Source of the DNA: Stappia sediminis
GTDB taxonomy: Bacteria; Pseudomonadota; Alphaproteobacteria; Rhizobiales; Stappiaceae
Length of the DNA stretch: 64,000 nucleotides
NCBI RefSeq assembly: GCF_009826895.1
Contig: NZ_WUMV01000008.1
Location: 124,001-188,000, forward strand
Reading direction: 5' to 3'
Shown one piece after another: positions 45,232 through 54,640 of this stretch. Each line of letters opens with the position of its first letter. Positions within the stretch are counted from its first letter, which is position 1. Both the position numbers and the translations under genes were made by a program. The notes below the pieces were generated by a model. It saw only the letters and a list, made by a program, of their open reading frames with translations. It was not told the DNA's origin and did not search any database.

Positions 45232-47187
45232 TCAGCTGTCGTCGCCCAGCACGTCGCCAGCGCCATCGCCACCGGCGATGTTCATGTTGACGCTGTTGTA
45301 CTGGAGCTGTGCACCGACCACGATGTCGAAGTTGATCGACGAGTCGACATCGATGTTGGAATCGCCGATCCAATCCTGGTTGACGTGGCCGCCGTTGCCG
45401 CCATTGGCTTCGCCGCCGCCGCCGCCGCCGCCGCCGTAACCTTCGGCTGCAAGACCGTCGAACGACATGTCGCCGACCGTGCCGGCCGCACCGGACGCCG
45501 TCGCGGCGATGTCACCGATAGCGGAATCGCCCACCATCGCATCGCCGGACGTGGCCGCCGTGTCGAGGCGCGTGACCTGATCCGAAGCAGCGTTGCCGCT
45601 GTCGGCTGCCGCATCGACCCTGGAGTCCAGGTCGCCGGTGTTGGCATTACCACCTTCCGCATCGGCGTCCGCATCGGCGTCGATATCGGAATCGGCGTTA
45701 CCACCTTCGGCATCGTTGTCGAGTTCGGCGAACTGGATACCGGCCAGGGCGTCGCCCGTGTCGGCATCCGCGTCGGCATCCGCGTCAGCATCTGCATCCG
45801 CATCGGCATCCGCATCGGCATCGCCGTCATTGTCGACTTCACCGAGCCGTGCAAGACCGCCGTTTGCATCAGCGTCCTGATCGAGCGTGGTGTTGTCGAC
45901 GGCACCGCCGTTACCACCTTCGGATTCGACTTCGAACTCGTTGTCCTCGTTCTCGGCAAGGCCAAGGAGACCGAGACCAACCGCAACGTTAACGGAAGTC
46001 GCATCGTCGACGTCGGCGTCGCCGCCGTCGGAGTCGATGTCGGAACGGGCAACCTGACGCTCGACTTCGCCTTCACCGCCAGCAACATCGATGTCCTCGA
46101 TCTCGCTTTCGTTGTCGGCATCGGCATCGGCATCTGCATCGGCGTCCGAATCGGCATCCGAATCCGCATCGGCATCGCCGCTGGTGGCTTCAGCCTCCAG
46201 TTCCTGCTCGATGTCGTCGATTTCGGCGTCGCCGCCATCGAGTTCAACGTCCTCGACTTCGGCTTCGGCTTCCGCATCGGCATCGCCGGCGTCGGAATCG
46301 GCGTCCTGATCGACGTCGATGTCATCTACCTCTGCATCGCCGGATTCGGTTTCAGCGAAGTTTCCGCCAAGGCCGAGTGCGCCGGCAGCGCCGGTATCGG
46401 CATCGACTTCGAGGTCGGCTTCGATGTCATCGACTTCGCCGTCGCCGCCTTCGGCGTCAACTTCGATGTCTTCGATGTCGAGGTCGCCTTCGCCGTATCC
46501 GCCGTCACCGCCTTCGGTTTCGGCATCGCCGCCATCACCGCCGTCATTGTCGCTGAACGGATCGACATCCACTTCCCAGTCATTCTCGATGTCCTGGAAA
46601 GCATTGTCGCCGTCGAAGTCGGTATCGCCGGTGAAGTTGTTGACCTGGTTGATGTTGATGTTATTGCCGTTGCCTTCCAGGCCCTGGATGACGTTCATCG
46701 CCTGGGCAACGGAATCTTCAACCTCATCCTCGATCTCTGCTTCGATCTCGGAATCCTCGATATCGACGATGTCGCCGCCGAGCTCCTCGGGGAAATCGAT
46801 GTCGACCGTGTTGGAATTGTCGAGGGTGTTGTCTTCGATGTTGCCGATGTCGGCATCTTCGAGGTCGATTTCAGCTTCGGCTTCAGCTTCAACAGCGTCT
46901 TCTTCAAAGACTACGCCGCCGATGTCATTGTCTTCAAACTCGACATCGCCGCCATCGCCACCGTCACCGCCGTCACCGCCTTCGCCACCCTCTTGCTCAG
47001 CTTCCTGTTCTTCGAGTTCGGCTTCAGCGAGGAATGCAGCCTGCACGTCATCGACTTCGGCGGAGTTATTGCCGTTGACGTCGCCGCCACGACCACCATC
47101 ACCACCGTCGCCGCCGTCTCCGGCTACCGCAACGATGGAGTCTTCAATATCGGCATTAGCGATATTATTATTACGATCGTCAGCCAT
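45232..47187 (-). CDS. Lysine-free, extremely acidic Asp/Ala/Gly repeat protein
   Basis: 651 residues, with GGAG 7 bases before ATG 47187. By eye about one residue in three is Asp or Glu. There is no Lys, no Cys, one His and about seven Arg. Tracts include GGDGGDGG clusters near the N-terminus, D-A-D-A-D runs in the middle, and AEGGNA/DSD blocks. The last ~80 residues are less charged, with a Gly run and Asn/Asp/Val strands (NSVNMNIAGGDGAGD), a plausible C-terminal secretion signal. No Sec signal. First gene of the secretion cluster, so export by the downstream type I system is inferred. No named family; calcium binding or a surface matrix role is possible. Confidence 0.8.
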   Translation of the reverse strand: MADDRNNNIANADIEDSIVAVAGDGGDGGDGGRGGDVNGNNSAEVDDVQAAFLAEAELEEQEAEQEGGEGGDGGDGGDGGDVEFEDNDIGGVVFEEDAVEAEAEAEIDLEDADIGNIEDNTLDNSNTVDIDFPEELGGDIVDIEDSEIEAEIEDEVEDSVAQAMNVIQGLEGNGNNININQVNNFTGDTDFDGDNAFQDIENDWEVDVDPFSDNDGGDGGDAETEGGDGGYGEGDLDIEDIEVDAEGGDGEVDDIEADLEVDADTGAAGALGLGGNFAETESGDAEVDDIDVDQDADSDAGDADAEAEAEVEDVELDGGDAEIDDIEQELEAEATSGDADADSDADSDADADADADADNESEIEDIDVAGGEGEVERQVARSDIDSDGGDADVDDATSVNVAVGLGLLGLAENEDNEFEVESEGGNGGAVDNTTLDQDADANGGLARLGEVDNDGDADADADADADADADADADADTGDALAGIQFAELDNDAEGGNADSDIDADADADAEGGNANTGDLDSRVDAAADSGNAASDQVTRLDTAATSGDAMVGDSAIGDIAATASGAAGTVGDMSFDGLAAEGYGGGGGGGGEANGGNGGHVNQDWIGDSNIDVDSSINFDIVVGAQLQYNSVNMNIAGGDGAGDVLGDDS

Positions 47188-48273
47188 TTGGGTACTCCAC
47201 TAACAAAAGGACGCACCCTGCCTGTCGCTAAACCGCCTATCTTCTGCGTAGCGGAACTAGCGTTAAGACCCAGGTGCAAGTTTTCAGGTGGAAATCGGGA
47301 TGTCTTGTCTACCGAAGACGGCGTGAGCCGTTGCGACGGTCAGCCCCCCGATCGGGTTGAGGTTCAATACGCACTACCGGATTTGACACCTCCCTTATTG
47401 ACCAAGTACGGCTGCGCCGTCCCTGGCATGACTACGAGCGACACTATTGACGCAAAAGAACTTCTTCGCGCCTTTTACTTATTCGCCGTAGTTCTCAAGA
47501 CATTTGGAAGGATGATTGACCGATACGCAGGCCAATCTCTTCCCGCTCCCGAGTTTTCGTAGGGACACTTGTTTTCGGAGACGCTTACTCAAACACCGAA
47601 ACATCAATGACCCTACGGTATGATAGTGGGAAGTTTTCCAATTCCGGTCAATTTCGATAAATATTTTCCTCAACATGGATCAATCGTGTGGAACTTGGCG
47701 TACCACAGGATCGACCGCGAAATTGGGTGATACATTTTGCCGGGCAAGCGATTCATCGCATCGGTATTTTTTACGATACTCTTTGAATCTCAAAGGCTTA
47801 GACATCGTCGGAGGCACTGATTCGCCGAAAAGTCAAGCTCGATTAACTAAGTCATTAAAGAAGTGTAAATAGACACCCGGAAAAACGCTCCGGAACCGCG
47901 TCCGCAGCCCCTGCCTGCGGTCGGGAATTGTGAATTCTTAACACTTTAACCGGCTGCAGCGACGAATCGACCCGCTATGCCCGCATGCGACTCGCGACTC
48001 CACCGGCGCAGTTCCCGGACGCCTCAAATCGCCGTATCCCGAGATCAACCGAACCGAAATCATCCCGATTTCGGTTCGAAAGGTTGATCGTCAATTTATC
48101 GCGGAGCAACTTGTCTGCGCTCGTCCGAGCGCAGGTTGCTCCGTGGGCGCGAAAACGACTTCGACCTGCCACGTCGAAGCGCTTGATCGGGTGGCCAACC
48201 CGTCCTGCGCGCTTCTCCTTGCATCTCTTTGCCGTTTGTTGCGCCATTCCAGTCTTATTTATGGGGCCGTGAC
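47188..48273. other. About 1.1 kb without supportable gene
   Basis: Only short frames lacking family resemblance are present. Base composition is lower in GC than the flanks around 47.4-47.9 kb. It contains the promoter for the acidic-protein operon (not pinpointed) and the strong hairpin at 48102-48143. It could be regulatory DNA, an RNA gene or decayed sequence. Confidence 0.6.
48102..48143. repeat. Long near-perfect hairpin
   Basis: CGGAGCAAC (48102-48110) pairs with GTTGCTCCG (48135-48143), and CTGCGCTCG (48115-48123) pairs with CGAGCGCAG (48126-48134). The loop is only TC and a single TTGT bulge interrupts the 18-bp stem. It is not followed by a clear T-run on either strand. Candidate structured RNA or mobile palindromic element. 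Confidence 0.65.
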
Positions 48274-48516
48274 CTAGTGACGGGCGAGATGCCGGTAATG
48301 CTCCTTTATCTCCCGCGCATCGAACCAATGTCCGTCGGCGGCATGAATGACCGTATAATCGGCCAGCTCATGCGGGAGTTCGGCGACGGCGAAACGAACC
48401 GCCTCCTGAAATTCTCCGGAAAAGCGATGCATACGCCCTCCGTAACGTTCGATTACGTTACGCGGCGCTCCCAAAATCAACACGTCAGATGACATCGCCA
48501 TATCGATCTCGTGCAT
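48274..48516 (-). CDS. Small hypothetical protein
   Basis: 80 residues from ATG 48516, which follows GGAGAAAACC. Upstream ATGs (48528, 48612) give longer forms with no added similarity. The sequence alternates strands and helices (SSDVLILGAPRNVIERYGG, ELADYTVIHAADGHWFDAREI). No family recognised. It lies 110 bp from the phasin gene in the same direction and could be co-transcribed. Confidence 0.55.
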   Translation of the reverse strand: MHEIDMAMSSDVLILGAPRNVIERYGGRMHRFSGEFQEAVRFAVAELPHELADYTVIHAADGHWFDAREIKEHYRHLARH

Positions 48517-48626
48517 GGTTTTCTCCATGCCCCCACGAAGTTGAAAAGCAACATCCGAAGACGGCTTTCGCCAACATTCCTTCCCCGTTCGGTCCAGAAG
48601 GTCAGACCGCAACGCGGCAAATCGGA

Positions 48627-48998
48627 TTATTTGGAAGTCACGTCCGGTTTGGATGCTTCGGCGGCCGCTTCCACGGATTTGGCGCCGTTAAAGGCAGCAT
48701 CCCGGAAGAGCGTCGTGAGCTTTTCCGTTTCCCTTACGTAATCCTTGAGCGTGGTCTCGACCCACTCCTGGTGGAGCTTGGCAAGCTCGCCGGCGTTCTT
48801 GCACTGCGCGGCGGACCGCTGCAGATCCAGATCCTTGTGGAGCCGCTCATTGGTGAAATCGGCCAACTCTTTCTGCCATTCAAGGCAGGCATTGAAATAT
48901 GCGCGGCCACTTTCCGCCAGCGTCTCGGCAGCACCGGAAGACATCGGAAATTCGAACGGCATACCTGCGGCGGGCTGCTTGCCCTTTTGAACGCGCAT
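48627..48998 (-). CDS. Phasin-family protein
   Basis: 123 residues, almost all amphipathic helix after a short basic lead. MSSGAAETLAESGRAYFNAC and EWQKELADFTNERLHKDLDL followed by LHQEWVETTLKDYVRETEKL match the phasin pattern. Phasins coat polyhydroxyalkanoate granules and steady their size. No PHA synthase is in the window. The Ala/Glu/Lys tail is usual. Confidence 0.8.
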   Translation of the reverse strand: MRVQKGKQPAAGMPFEFPMSSGAAETLAESGRAYFNACLEWQKELADFTNERLHKDLDLQRSAAQCKNAGELAKLHQEWVETTLKDYVRETEKLTTLFRDAAFNGAKSVEAAAEASKPDVTSK

Positions 48999-49246
48999 GG
49001 AAACGACCTCCCGTCGATTTGCGATCGCGCCTGAAACCGCCGCCGACCGCGTCAGTAATCCGGTGTTTTCACCATTTTTTATTGACTGTTGCGGAGATAC
49101 ATCGATCCGATGGCAAGAATGTGTTCATGCTGCTGTTTTTAATCAAATTTGAACGTAATTTCGCCACTTGACTTACGGGAAAAGTAAAAACGAAATTCGC
49201 GTCAGCTATTTAGGGGGCGAGGGCGAAATTCACCTCGCGACAACCC

Positions 49247-49886
49247 TTACTCGAACACGATTCGGGGAAAACAAAAGGCGACAACCCGGTTCGGTGCGTC
49301 GACGATTTCGCTGATACGCAAGTCCCCGCAGACCGAACACAGCATATAGGCATCCTCCGGCGAAATCCCGCGAAGAGAGCAAAGCAGATCGACCATGCCC
49401 GAGGCCGCGTCGCGCGACGCCGCATCAGATCCGGCCCGATGCCGGTCGTCACCTCATAGCCTTTCGGATCGAGATGGCGCGTTACGGGCCCCGTCGCCGA
49501 AAAACGCGGGTGCCGAGGCCGTCTTGTCGTAGGTCCACAAGTTCAGTTTCGGCTCCGTGAACCGATCGGCCAGAAGCCCGAAGCCCGGAATGATCGCCGT
49601 CCACCCGAAGCAGGACGGCTGAAACTCGCGCACGCTCACCTTGAGCGCATCGCCCGGCTCGGCTCCTTCCACGTAAACGGCCCGGTTGCCGGATTGACCT
49701 TGTCCGGGTCCATGCGTGCGATATCGGCGGCCGTGCTTTCGCCCGTATAATGGCCGCCGGCGGCTCCATGCATTGGAACAGGAGCGTTTCGCCCGGCTTC
49801 GCATGCGCAACCGGAAGGATCGAGTTGTCCCAGCCACAGCGGTGATCGTGGCGGTGGATCGTATGCGCCAGGCCTTGGGTTCCCAT
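49247..49886 (-). pseudogene. Decayed acetamidase/formamidase
   Basis: Fragments of one acetamidase/formamidase gene in several frames. From ATG 49886: HTIHRHDHRCGWDNSILPVA, then a frame change before AVYVEGAEPGDALKVSVREF and WTAIIPGFGLLADRF. An internal deletion of roughly 90 codons joins FFGDGA to GPVTRHLDPKGYEV, and further frame changes precede AYMLCSVCGDLRISEIVDAP and the terminal FPRIVFE at 49247. The intact family is ~300 residues; only ~210 codons remain. It follows the GntR gene of the peptide-type ABC operon and was probably its last member. Confidence 0.8.
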
Positions 49887-49893
49887 CCCGCCC

Positions 49894-50688
49894 TCAGCCC
49901 TGTGCCGTCCGTGCCTTGCCGGGTACGCGCATGGCCGCCATTTCGAGCATGTATTTCTCCGCCTCCACCATATGCTCGCGCATGATCTTGCGCGCCCGCT
50001 CGCCATTTCCAGCCTTGAGCGCGCGCATGAGCCTGACCTGATAGTTGAGCCCAGTTTCGCGCAAGGACGGGTTCGGCTTGCGATATATCTCGCGGCATTC
50101 GGTCATGTCGCGCAGGAGGCTCAAGAGGAAGATGCAGACGAAGCCCAGAAGCTCGTTGCCGGAGTGCCGCGCGAGTTCGGCATGAAAATCCAGCTCGGCG
50201 AGGCGCTGCTCGTATTCCTCCTCCGCCGTCTGAGGCTCCGCTTCATAAAGACGGATCGTCGCCTGCAGGGCGGAGAACCCTTCATCGGTGAGCTTGCCGG
50301 CGGCGCTTGCCGCCAGTTCCGGCTCCAGGAGCTTGCGAAGCTGGTAGATGTTGGCGATCGAGGGTTGCTTGAACAAGAAGAGATTGTCGAGGAGCTGAAT
50401 GGCCTCCGCCGACGTCAGCGAGGAAATGAAGACACCGCCGCCCGGCCCCGTCTTGCTGGTGACGAGACCCTGGATTTCCAGGATCTTCATCGCTTCGCGC
50501 AAGGTGCCGCGCGAAGCCTTCATCGTCTCCGGAGACAGCCACTCCTGCGGCAGGCGATCGCCCGGCATGAGGCCACGCTCCACGACAAGCTCGCGAATCC
50601 GGTCGGCTATGATGTCCGGCCGTTTGCGCCGCCTGCCGGCAAGGGGCAGCAGCGCATCGCCCCCATCCAGCTCGTTTTGATTCGTCAT
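49894..50688 (-). CDS. GntR-family (FadR/FCD) transcriptional regulator
   Basis: 264 residues from ATG 50688, which overlaps the ABC ATPase stop as ATGA; the longer frame to 50817 is rejected. Winged helix: DIIADRIRELVVERGLMPGD then RGTLREAMKILEIQGLVTSK. The C-terminal FCD helical domain (DFHAELARHSGNELLGFVC) binds a small acid. Placed at the end of the importer operon it probably controls it. It is followed by the acetamidase pseudogene. Confidence 0.88.
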   Translation of the reverse strand: MTNQNELDGGDALLPLAGRRRKRPDIIADRIRELVVERGLMPGDRLPQEWLSPETMKASRGTLREAMKILEIQGLVTSKTGPGGGVFISSLTSAEAIQLLDNLFLFKQPSIANIYQLRKLLEPELAASAAGKLTDEGFSALQATIRLYEAEPQTAEEEYEQRLAELDFHAELARHSGNELLGFVCIFLLSLLRDMTECREIYRKPNPSLRETGLNYQVRLMRALKAGNGERARKIMREHMVEAEKYMLEMAAMRVPGKARTAQG

Positions 50689-51674
50689 TCTTCCTCCCCG
50701 CCATGCGGATGATAGCAAGCCGCAAGATGCGTGGCTTCCCCGGATTTCGCTTCCAGGGGAGGATGACTTTCCTTGCACTTGTGCGTCGCGTTCGGGCAGC
50801 GGGCGAAAAAGGCGCATCCCGGCGGCGGATTGTAGGGGTCGGGAAGTTCCGTGTTCGCATCTTCCGGGACCAGCGACTTGCGCCCGGGTGCTGGCGCCGA
50901 CTGCAGCAGCAGATGCGTATAGGGATGCCGGGGGTTTGCAAAAACCTCGCGCGCCGGCCCGATTTCGGCGATCCGTCCGAAATACATGACCGCCACACGG
51001 TCGCTCACGCTTTCGACCACGGAAAGATCATGGCTGATGAAAACATAGGTGAGGCCGAAGCGGCTCTTGAGGCCGTCGAGGATATTGAGCACCTGCGCCT
51101 GAACCGAAACGTCCAGTGCCGAGACCGGCTCGTCCAGCACGATCACTTCCGGATCGGCGGCTAGCGCGCGGGCGATGCCGATGCGCTGCGCCTGGCCGCC
51201 CGAAATTTCATGCGGATAGCGGTCGAGAAATTCCGGCGCGAGGTTCACCGCCTCCATAAGCTCTTCAAGCCGCCTTTCCTGATCCTTCTTTCCGAGCCCG
51301 ATCAGATGTACGAGCGGAGCCGTCAGGATCGTGCGGACCGTCTTTCGCGGATTGAGCGAGGAAACCGGATCCTGAAAGACGTATTGAACCTTCTTTGCAA
51401 GTGCGCGCGGATCGTTGCCCGCATCCGCCGCGATATCGCGCCCGTCGAGCGTGATGGAGCCTCCCGTGGGGCGATCGAGCCCGACGATGAGGCGCGCGAG
51501 CGTGGACTTGCCGCAGCCGGACTCGCCGACAACGCCTAGCGTCTCGCCCTTGCGAACCTCGAGCGAGATATCCTGCACCGCATGGACCGCAGGCTTGGGC
51601 ATGCCGAATATCGTGCGCCCGCCGCCAAAGACACGCTCGGCACGATCGATCGTCAATAGCGCCGCCTCAGACAT
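50685..51674 (-). CDS. Peptide-type ABC importer ATPase (DppF/OppF class)
   Basis: 329 residues. Walker A VVGESGCGKSTLA near 50, signature SGGQAQRIGIARAL near 158, Walker B VIVLDEPVSALD near 175. The C-terminal oligopeptide-transporter extension has a Cys cluster (PGCAFFARCPNATHKC) typical of the Opp/Dpp family. It overlaps the fused permease-ATPase gene by 8 bp. It energises import with the N-terminally fused ATPase of the preceding gene. Confidence 0.92.
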   Translation of the reverse strand: MSEAALLTIDRAERVFGGGRTIFGMPKPAVHAVQDISLEVRKGETLGVVGESGCGKSTLARLIVGLDRPTGGSITLDGRDIAADAGNDPRALAKKVQYVFQDPVSSLNPRKTVRTILTAPLVHLIGLGKKDQERRLEELMEAVNLAPEFLDRYPHEISGGQAQRIGIARALAADPEVIVLDEPVSALDVSVQAQVLNILDGLKSRFGLTYVFISHDLSVVESVSDRVAVMYFGRIAEIGPAREVFANPRHPYTHLLLQSAPAPGRKSLVPEDANTELPDPYNPPPGCAFFARCPNATHKCKESHPPLEAKSGEATHLAACYHPHGGEEE

Positions 51675-53604
51675 GCTCGCCCTCCTTTACCGGGTGGAGA
51701 CAGCGCACGGAGCGGCCTTCGGCGATTTCCGTAACGGATATCGGAGCCGCCCGGCAATCGGCCTGCGCTTTCGGGCAGCGGTCTGCGAAGGCGCAGCCTT
51801 GCGGAAGGTTGTTGACCATCGGCGGGCGCCCCTCGATCGCATCGAGCCGGCGCTCCGGCTCGCCCAGAACGGGCACGCAGTCGATCAGCTTGGCGGTATA
51901 GGGATGGGCGGGACTGTTCAGGATTTCCTCGGTCGTTCCCGTTTCCACGACCTTGCCGGCATACATGACCGCGACCCGGTCGCAGATGGCCGAGACCACG
52001 CCGAAGTCATGGGTGATGAAAAGGATCGCGGCATTGCGTTCATGCCGGAGCGTGTTCATCAGCGAAAGAATCTGCGCCTGGACGGTGACGTCGAGCGCAG
52101 TCGTCGGCTCGTCGGCGATCATCACCTTGGCATCATTGGCGAGCGCCATGGCGATGCAAATTCGCTGGCGCATGCCGCCCGAAAGCTCATGCGGGTAAAC
52201 CTTCAGCCGTTCCGCGGGATTGGGGATGCGCACAAGCTTGAGAAGATCCTCGGCGATCTTCCTCGCTTGCGATCTCGTGATCCTTCTGTGGGCGAGGATC
52301 GCCTCCGTCAGCTGATCGCCGATGGTGAAAAGCGGGTGCAGCGTCGAGAGCGGATCCTGGAAAACGTGGGAGACATCCGCCCCGCGAAGCTGCCTTATGC
52401 GTTCATCGCTCAAAGAGAAGAGATCCTCATCCCCAAGGAAGGCTGCACCGCCGACAATGCGCCCCGGCGGCGAAGGCACGAGCCCCATGATCGACATGGC
52501 GGAGACCGACTTGCCGGACCCGGATTCCCCCACAACGCCAAGGCACTCGCCTTGCGCCAAATGCAGGTCGACCCCGCCGGCGGCCTTGTAGACCGTACCG
52601 CCGAGATGAAACTCCGTCCGCAGGTCCTGAACGTCGAGGACCGCATCGCCACGCGGCTTCAGGCCCGAAGGAGCTTCCTTGCGGTCTATCGTCGTGCGCG
52701 CGACGGGCCTTGTCAGCACACCGGACTTCAGGCGCGGGTCCAGCACGTCGCGCACGCCGTCGCCGAAGAGATTGATGCTCATGACGAGCACCAGGATCAT
52801 CAGGCCCGGAACGACGGAGACATGCGGCGCGGTGAAGAGGATCTTGCGCCCCTCGCCCAGCATGGAGCCGAGATCGGCCTGCGGCGGCTGCGCGCCGAGG
52901 CCAAGGAAGGAAAGCCCCGCCGTCTCGAGGATCATCCAGCCGATCGTCGTCGACATGGTGATGATGATTACGGGAAGAACGTTCGGCAGGACCTCGATAA
53001 AGAGGATCTGCACGTTCGACTTGCCCGAAAGCCGCGCGGCATCGACGAATTCGCGCCGGGAAAGGCCAAGGGTGATGCCGCGGATGTTGCGGGCAAAGAA
53101 CGGGATGTTGACGACTGCGATCGCATAAAGCGCGTTGAGCAGCCCCGGTCCCAGCACGGCGACGATGGCAAGCGCAAGCAGGATGTAGGGAAAGGCCATG
53201 ATCATGTCGATGCCGCGCATCAGCACGCTGTCGACGCGGCCTGCGGCATAGCCCGCGACGAGGCCAATGAGGGAACCGAAGAAGGCCGCGATCACGGTCG
53301 CCGAAAGGCCCACGGCCAGGCTGACCCGCGTGCCCCAGACGATACGCGAGAGAATGTCGCGGCCCAGCGCATCCGTGCCGAGGAAATGATCTGGCGAAAA
53401 GGGCGGCATGAGGCGGTTCGCAGGCGCCGTCACATCCGGATCGGCAAGCGGCAGGAACGGTGCCGCGAGCGCGACGAGGGCAACGGCGACAAGAACGATA
53501 AAACCGCCCGTCGCCAGCGAATTGTTGAGCAAGAGCCGGATGCTGTCCGGGCGGCGGGCGGTCGTGCGCGCCTTCGGCGCGCTGGATACGGCGGCCTCGG
53601 TCAT
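51667..53604 (-). CDS. Fused permease-ATPase of peptide-type ABC importer (DppC-DppD)
   Basis: 645 residues. Residues ~1-300 are a DppC-like permease with several membrane helices and the EAA-type loop ARLSGKSNVQILFIEVLPNV. After a linker, residues ~320-645 are a DppD-like ATPase: Walker A VVGESGSGKSVSAMS, signature SGGMRQRICIAMAL, Walker B VMIADEPTTALD, and a Cys-containing tail (GCAFADRCPKAQADC). Fusion of the second permease to the first ATPase is seen in some alphaproteobacteria. It shares a TGATG junction with the DppB-like gene. Confidence 0.92.
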   Translation of the reverse strand: MTEAAVSSAPKARTTARRPDSIRLLLNNSLATGGFIVLVAVALVALAAPFLPLADPDVTAPANRLMPPFSPDHFLGTDALGRDILSRIVWGTRVSLAVGLSATVIAAFFGSLIGLVAGYAAGRVDSVLMRGIDMIMAFPYILLALAIVAVLGPGLLNALYAIAVVNIPFFARNIRGITLGLSRREFVDAARLSGKSNVQILFIEVLPNVLPVIIITMSTTIGWMILETAGLSFLGLGAQPPQADLGSMLGEGRKILFTAPHVSVVPGLMILVLVMSINLFGDGVRDVLDPRLKSGVLTRPVARTTIDRKEAPSGLKPRGDAVLDVQDLRTEFHLGGTVYKAAGGVDLHLAQGECLGVVGESGSGKSVSAMSIMGLVPSPPGRIVGGAAFLGDEDLFSLSDERIRQLRGADVSHVFQDPLSTLHPLFTIGDQLTEAILAHRRITRSQARKIAEDLLKLVRIPNPAERLKVYPHELSGGMRQRICIAMALANDAKVMIADEPTTALDVTVQAQILSLMNTLRHERNAAILFITHDFGVVSAICDRVAVMYAGKVVETGTTEEILNSPAHPYTAKLIDCVPVLGEPERRLDAIEGRPPMVNNLPQGCAFADRCPKAQADCRAAPISVTEIAEGRSVRCLHPVKEGEHV

Positions 53605-54548
53605 CAGCGCAGCCTCGGATCAAGCATGGTCTGGACGACATCGGCCGCAAGGTTGAACAGCACATAGGCAGCGGCGACGAAGAGAACGCCGCCTTGAACC
53701 AGCAGAAGGTCGCGCGTGGAAATGGCCGTCACGAGCATCGAGCCGATGCCCGGCCACTGAAAGACGGTTTCGATATAGACCGCGCCCCCCATGACGAAGC
53801 CGGCCTGAATGCCGATCACCGGGATGACGTTGACGAGTGCCGCCTTGAACGCGTGCTTGGCGATCACCTTGCGCTCGGCAAGCCCCTTGGCGCGGGCGGT
53901 CCTTATATAGTCCTGGCGAAGCACCTCCAGCATGGAGGTACGCGTCAGCCGCGCGATCACGCCGGTGGCGACCACCGAAAGTGTCAGCGCCGGCAGCACG
54001 AGATGATGGATCAGGTCGGGCAGGTCCCCGCCTCCGTAGATTGCGAACATCCCGCTTGCCGGAAACAGCTGAAGCTTCACCGCAAAGGCGAGAATGAGAA
54101 GCAGACCGAGCCAGAAGGACGGCGTCGATATGCCGATGAGGACGAGGAAGGTAATAATCTTGTCCGTCCAGCCGAACTGGCGCACGGCAGATACCACACC
54201 GGCCAGCAGGCCGAAGATCGAGCAGAGCACGAGCGAGGTGCCGGCAAGGATCATGGTGGCCGAGAAACGCTCCACCACCTCGTCGAGAACGGGGCGGTTG
54301 AGCGAATAGGAACGCCCCATGTCGCCCTGCAGGAGATTGCCGAGCCAGATGAAATATTGCTGCGGCAGGCTCTTGTCGAGGCCGAGGTCGCGATTGAGTT
54401 TCTCGACGTTTTCAGGCGTCGCGTAGGAGCCGAGGATGGCGGTTGCCGTATCGCCGGGGATCATCGCCATGATGAGGAAGACGATGATCGTCAGCCCGAA
54501 TAACACGGGGATCGCGGCAATCAGCCGCTTGAGAATATAGCCAGCCAA
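53604..54548 (-). CDS. Peptide-type ABC importer permease (DppB class)
   Basis: 314 residues, six membrane helices. It opens MAGYILKRLIAAIPVLFGLT with the family's TVVFL-like segment, carries the EAA loop ARAKGLAERKVIAKHAFKAA near 215, and ends FNLAADVVQTMLDPRLR, the classic DppB C-terminus. It lies between the binding-protein gene (92 bp away) and the fused permease-ATPase gene. Confidence 0.92.
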   Translation of the reverse strand: MAGYILKRLIAAIPVLFGLTIIVFLIMAMIPGDTATAILGSYATPENVEKLNRDLGLDKSLPQQYFIWLGNLLQGDMGRSYSLNRPVLDEVVERFSATMILAGTSLVLCSIFGLLAGVVSAVRQFGWTDKIITFLVLIGISTPSFWLGLLLILAFAVKLQLFPASGMFAIYGGGDLPDLIHHLVLPALTLSVVATGVIARLTRTSMLEVLRQDYIRTARAKGLAERKVIAKHAFKAALVNVIPVIGIQAGFVMGGAVYIETVFQWPGIGSMLVTAISTRDLLLVQGGVLFVAAAYVLFNLAADVVQTMLDPRLR

Positions 54549-54640
54549 GGCTCAGGCTCCCGTGAAGGTCATTTAGATAGATGGTGCCTCCGGCAGAGCG
54601 ATCTCCGCCGGAGGCCGATGTTACGATCGACGGTCTGGCA

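Noticed and set aside
45660-46190. CRISPR array or VNTR
   Set aside because: The short GCATCGGC-type repeats are in frame with the Asp/Ala coding repeats, with no regular spacers. It is coding repetition.
45196-47562. 788-residue plus-strand frame opposite the acidic protein
   Set aside because: It is the antisense image of the GAC/GCC repeats; its regular Val/Ile/Phe/Gly pattern comes from reading the Asp/Ala repeats backwards. The minus frame has a ribosome site and operon context.
47675-47872. 65-residue plus-strand frame in the gene-poor region
   Set aside because: No ribosome site, no recognisable motif, and composition like surrounding non-coding DNA.
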